Assembly (NCBI GenBank): GCA_033717875.1
Contig: JADDKJ010000068.1
Location: 1-6,598, forward strand
DNA from: SBBG01 sp033717875
Lineage (GTDB): Bacteria; Pseudomonadota; Gammaproteobacteria; Ga0077554; Ga007554
Length of the DNA stretch: 6,598 bases
Reading direction: 5' to 3'
Positions within the stretch are counted from its first letter, which is position 1; each line of letters begins with the position of its first letter. Below the pieces are notes generated by a model. The model was given only the letters and a program-made list of their open reading frames with translations. It was not told the origin of the DNA and did not search any database. Both the position numbers and the translations under genes were made by a program. Below, one piece after another: positions 4,727-6,598 of the stretch.

Positions 4727-5428
4727 GTGAAGAAAGTACAAGGTTATGTTTTAGCGCAGTGCGTATTTCCGCTCATGCTTTTGCTGTCCGGCTGTGCGGG
4801 CATGAGTAACGGTGGCGGTGTGTCAATTGATGAACTGCGAACCAAAGCCAACCAAGGCGACACTAACGCGCAGTTTCTGCTCGGAGCCACCTACGACCGA
4901 GGGCAGAGAACAACTAAGGGTCAAAGCGAGGCAGCGGCGTGGTACCGAAAAGCAGCAGAGCAAGGCCATGCCGCAGCACAAAATAGCCTTGGGTCAATGT
5001 ATCAGTACGGTGAGGGTGTGCCGCAAGACAATACCGAAGCGGTTCTGTGGTATCAAAAAGCCGCAGAACAAGGGTACGCTGAGGCCTATACCAATCTCGG
5101 GTACATGTACGATGGCGGCCTTGGAGTAAAACAAGACAAACAGAAGGCCGTAAAGCTCTATCACAGTGGCGCCGAGAAAGGCAGCCTCACTGCCATGCTC
5201 AATATCGGCGTCTCGTACTGGAAAGGCGAAGGTGTCTCGAAGGATATTGTGCAAGCGTACAAGTGGCTCGATCTCGCGCGTTTCTACACACAGCGTTCAC
5301 CCAATATGCAATTGAAATGGCGTGTTCGTGGGGTACTTGATGAAGTAAAGAAGGAAATGACAGAAGAACAAATCAGTAAAGCCAAGCAACTAACCCAAGA
5401 ATGGGATGCCGCGCATCAGCTAAAATAG
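4727..5428 (+). CDS. Sel1-repeat lipoprotein Lp6
   Basis: This 233-residue outer-envelope lipoprotein has signal MKKVQGYVLAQCVFPLMLLL and lipobox L-S-G-C (Cys23, Ala at +2). It carries about four Sel1-like (TPR-type) repeats: GDTNAQFLLGATYDRGQ, GHAAAQNSLGSMYQYGEGV, GYAEAYTNLGYMYDGGLGV and GSLTAMLNIGVSYWKGEGV, each followed by AxxWYRKAAEQ-type helices. A helical tail (MTEEQISKAKQLTQEW) closes it. Sel1 repeats form alpha-solenoids that bind partners; in type VI systems Sel1-type proteins neutralise the phospholipase PldB (Tle5b). The GTG at 4727 is preferred because AGGTGA lies five bases upstream; an in-frame GTG at 4718 would lengthen it by three residues. It lies between two FHA relics, so immunity to an exoprotein toxin is plausible, but other envelope roles are possible. 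Confidence 0.85.
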   Translation: MKKVQGYVLAQCVFPLMLLLSGCAGMSNGGGVSIDELRTKANQGDTNAQFLLGATYDRGQRTTKGQSEAAAWYRKAAEQGHAAAQNSLGSMYQYGEGVPQDNTEAVLWYQKAAEQGYAEAYTNLGYMYDGGLGVKQDKQKAVKLYHSGAEKGSLTAMLNIGVSYWKGEGVSKDIVQAYKWLDLARFYTQRSPNMQLKWRVRGVLDEVKKEMTEEQISKAKQLTQEWDAAHQLK

Positions 5429-5439
5429 TCCGATATATT

Positions 5440-5686
5440 ATGAGCCTAACCTTGCATTCGAACGGTGGCCACGGCAACGCCGATGGCAGCGATGTCACCC
5501 TCATCGGTAGCCAGGCCGTGGCCGATGCCGGCCTCACCATCGACGCAGTCCGCGACCTCACTCTCACCGCCGCGCAGCAGACCACGCGCAGCCCGGTAGG
5601 TATGGGCCGCGAATGAAATGAAGCCCAACAATTGATGGAGCTGACGCTGGAATCCGGCGGCGACACCAACATGAAAGGCGCGGGGG
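5440..5686 (+). pseudogene. Filamentous haemagglutinin repeat relic 2 (internal stop, IS3 junction)
   Basis: The frame reads SLTLHSNGGHGNADGSDVTL, then IGSQAVADAGLTIDAVRDLT and LTAAQQT, a clear FHA/CdiA repeat signature. After GMGRE there is a TGA (5614-5616). The same frame then continues NEAQQLMELTLESGGDTNMKGA, another FHA motif (LTL.SGGDT..KGA), before running into the truncated IS3 copy. It is a dead fragment. The stretch between the two motifs is shorter than in intact exoproteins as I recall them, which suggests an internal deletion; that point is inference. Confidence 0.75.
5589..5600 (+). repeat. AGCCCGGTARG motif without an element
   Basis: The 12 bases cagcccggtagg inside FHA relic 2 are identical to 6459-6470, which directly precede IS110 copy 2, and close to 1536-1547 before copy 1. 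They may be an unused target, an excision scar or coincidence. Confidence 0.4.
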
Positions 5687-6128
5687 GCAAGGCCGCCGCC
5701 AGTGCCTTCTCCTTGCGATGGAGCTCGCGCTCCAGCTCCTTGATGCGCCGGCGATCCGCCTTGTGCCGCTGCGCCTGGTCCGCCGCTTCCACATCGCGAC
5801 GCGCATTGGCCTGCTCGCAGGCCGCACGCCAGAAGCGCACCTGCTCAACGTACAAACCCTTGCTCCGGCAGTACGCCGCCAGCCCCTCTTCATTCAGGCC
5901 GGCCGTCTCCAGCACCACCGCAAACTTGGCCGCTGTATCCCAGTCATCGGCCTTACGCTTACCACCACCCGGCATCACTGACCCCGCTTCTCTGGCTACC
6001 TTGCGCCAATTGTACAACGTCGTCTCCGTGATGCCCGTCTCCCGCGACAGCTCCGCCACCGACCGGCTCTCCGGCGGCATCATCCTCCTCAAAACAGACT
6101 GCTTCAGATCTTCCGAATACCTCGACAT
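5687..6128 (-). pseudogene. IS3 OrfA, truncated copy with intact N-terminus
   Basis: Starting at the ATG 6128-6126, the first about 145 residues match OrfA of copy 1 with a few changes (for example DWDT for DWDS, VEQVRFWRAACEQ for IEQVRAWRAACAQ). Both HTH units and most of the coiled coil are kept. It then loses two residues (the EA of ALAEAAA) and runs into antisense FHA sequence, which stays open to 5373 and would give a 251-residue chimera. A truncated OrfA can act as a transposition repressor in IS3 elements, so residual activity is possible but unproven. Confidence 0.75.
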
Positions 6129-6204
6129 CTCTCGTCACTTTCCGCCCCACCGCCTTCTCTCTTGGGGTTACAGAAAACAGTGACAACTATTCTGACGCGG
6201 GGGG
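5687..6204 (-). mobile_element. IS3-family insertion sequence, copy 2 (truncated)
   Basis: It repeats 302-825 of copy 1 with few substitutions and one 6-bp deletion near its left edge (tccgcc missing after gccgccgcc). It keeps the orfA-side terminus but loses the orfA 3' end, the A7 slippery site and all of orfB, so it cannot make transposase. The left edge is fused to FHA relic 2. The 11-mer cgcggggggca occurs both at this edge (5679-5689) and at the right end of copy 1 (817-827). Confidence 0.88.
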
Positions 6205-6335
6205 ATCAGCAGAGATTCCACTTAAAAAACTCAGGCCACTGTTCAAACGAATGGGGCCACTTCTATTCTGCGCACGGAGACATCAAGCATGCCTTATACG
6301 CTTGCGATCACTATGCCTGCGGGCACCGTCATTAA
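6204..6335 (+). pseudogene. Short cysteine/histidine-rich C-terminal relic, possibly an Lp1-type lipoprotein tail
   Basis: From the IS3 end the frame reads DQQRFHLKNSGHCSNEWGHF, then YSAHGDIKHALYACDHYACG, HRH and a stop. There is no start. The pattern C-x-x-E-x-G, H-(x)-DIK, Y-x-C-DH matches Lp1/Lp2 (CMLENG, HDIK, YICDHQ) if two or three residues are inserted. It may therefore be the tail of a third Lp1 relative whose front was lost to the IS, or simply an unrelated exoprotein tail. The similarity was found by eye and is short. Confidence 0.35.
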
Positions 6336-6458
6336 ATCCCGAAGGAAGTGTTTTTTGATAAAAATGTGCTGCCTGTGTTAAAGAAAACCTTGGGTCTTGA
6401 GTAACGCCCAGGAGTTATTGTCAAATCTGGTGTACACCACGTTCTGACCTGACGTCAT
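6336..6458 (+). other. Unassigned stretch between relic and IS110 copy 2
   Basis: The first 66 bases stay open in the frame of the relic after its stop (VFFDKNVLPVLKKTLGLE, then TAA at 6402-6404) and could be a scrap of a coding tail. No start or family is evident. The rest holds two short perfect palindromes (ggtgtacacc near 6430 and tgacgtca near 6450) and no gene that I can support. Confidence 0.4.
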
Positions 6459-6470
6459 CAGCCCGGTAGG
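6459..6470 (+). repeat. AGCCCGGTARG motif before IS110 copy 2
   Basis: The bases cagcccggtagg lie immediately left of the conserved IS110 end. The same 12-mer is at 5589-5600, and gagcccggtaag precedes copy 1 at 1536-1547. Confidence 0.45.
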
Positions 6471-6480
6471 ATGATGTGAT

Positions 6481-6562
6481 GGTCTCCTCCCCCTTCTAAA
6501 TCGGCGTCGAATGCGCCACGATGGAGCTGTAACAAACCATCGAAACGAAAGGAGAGGAGACC
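6481..6562 (+). promoter_or_regulatory. Structured IS110 leader, SD-sequestering inverted repeat (copy 2)
   Basis: The same nested inverted repeats as in copy 1 are present: GGTCTCCTC at 6481-6489 with GAGGAGACC at 6554-6562, GGCG/CGCC, and CGATGG/CCATCG. The one base change in the leader (c to t, just before GGCG) lies outside all the paired arms. Confidence 0.55.
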
Positions 6563-6565
6563 GAG

Positions 6566-6598
6566 ATGAAGATTACAACGATTGGGTTGGATTTGGCA
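6566..6598 (+). CDS. IS110-family transposase, N-terminal 11 residues (partial)
   Basis: ATG at 6566 opens MKITTIGLDLA, identical to the copy 1 remnant, with the same AGGAGAGGAG ribosome-binding region upstream. The Asp of GLDLA is the first expected catalytic acid of the RuvC-like domain. The rest lies outside the window. Confidence 0.8.
   Translation, partial: MKITTIGLDLA

Larger units (their letters stand above)
6472..6598 (+). mobile_element. IS110-family element, left end (copy 2, continues past window)
   Basis: It matches 1549-1675 with two substitutions. It contains the full non-coding left end and the first 11 transposase codons, then leaves the window. Whether the element is complete cannot be seen here. 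Confidence 0.85.

Noticed and set aside
4812..5129. 105-codon plus-strand frame inside the Sel1 gene
   Set aside because: It lies in another frame of a well-supported Sel1-repeat gene and shows no signal or motif.
5373..6128. 251-residue minus-strand frame as a real extended transposase
   Set aside because: Only the part from the ATG to about 5687 is OrfA. The remainder is antisense of FHA repeat DNA and the Sel1 gene end, open by chance.
5632..6183. Plus-strand frame joining FHA LTLESGGDTNMKGA to 170 more residues
   Set aside because: After the FHA motif it only reads the antisense strand of truncated IS3 orfA.
6429..6457. Palindromes ggtgtacacc and tgacgtca as operator sites
   Set aside because: Each is short, they are different from each other, and no gene start lies close enough to be controlled; chance is likely.

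Overview
The window looks like an accessory island of a Gram-negative proteobacterium, probably gamma- or betaproteobacterial. Six lipobox signal peptides, fragments of two-partner-secretion filamentous haemagglutinin (FHA/CdiA-type) exoproteins and pieces of IS3, IS110 and ISAs1 elements support this. No species can be named from the sequence. It reads as the degraded, IS-riddled 3' end of one or more large contact-dependent-inhibition-like exoprotein loci. The exoproteins survive only as scraps, while a run of small lipoprotein genes is intact.

Layout, left to right. 1-825: right-hand part of an IS3-family element on the minus strand (orfB N-terminus, orfA, an A7 frameshift site), whose end falls inside an exoprotein gene. 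826-1186: C-terminal scrap A of that exoprotein. 1199-1537: cysteine-rich lipoprotein Lp1. 1549-1766: left end of an IS110-family element, cut off after 41 codons. 1767-1952: C-terminal scrap B, sharing a perfect 102-bp repeat with scrap A. 1965-2303: Lp2, a paralogue of Lp1. 2300-2557: C-terminal remnant of an ISAs1-family (H-repeat) transposase. 2558-3068: C-terminal scrap C, with a GHSRG nucleophile-elbow motif. 3065-3481: Lp3, overlapping scrap C by ATGA. 3539-3997 and 4026-4571: two unrelated lipoproteins, Lp4 and Lp5. 4602-4721: FHA repeat relic. 4727-5428: Sel1-repeat lipoprotein Lp6. 5440-5686: second FHA repeat relic with an internal stop. 5687-6204: truncated second copy of the IS3 element. 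6204-6335: a short relic that may be the tail of another Lp1-type protein. 6472-6598: left end of a second IS110 copy running out of the window.

Working hypothesis (inference): each exoprotein C-terminus (A, B, C) is a cassette whose last domain resembles a Ser-Asp-His alpha/beta hydrolase, and each is followed at once by a small secreted lipoprotein with conserved cysteines. An envelope-acting lipase- or esterase-like toxin paired with a lipid-anchored immunity protein would explain this pairing and the retention of intact lipoprotein genes beside dead toxin pieces, as an immunity bank. Sel1-repeat proteins are known immunity proteins of some type VI phospholipase effectors, which fits Lp6 but does not prove it.

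The IS110 left ends carry a striking inverted-repeat leader that would hide the transposase ribosome-binding site in read-through transcripts. A short AGCCCGGTARG motif sits directly before both copies and also occurs once without an element.
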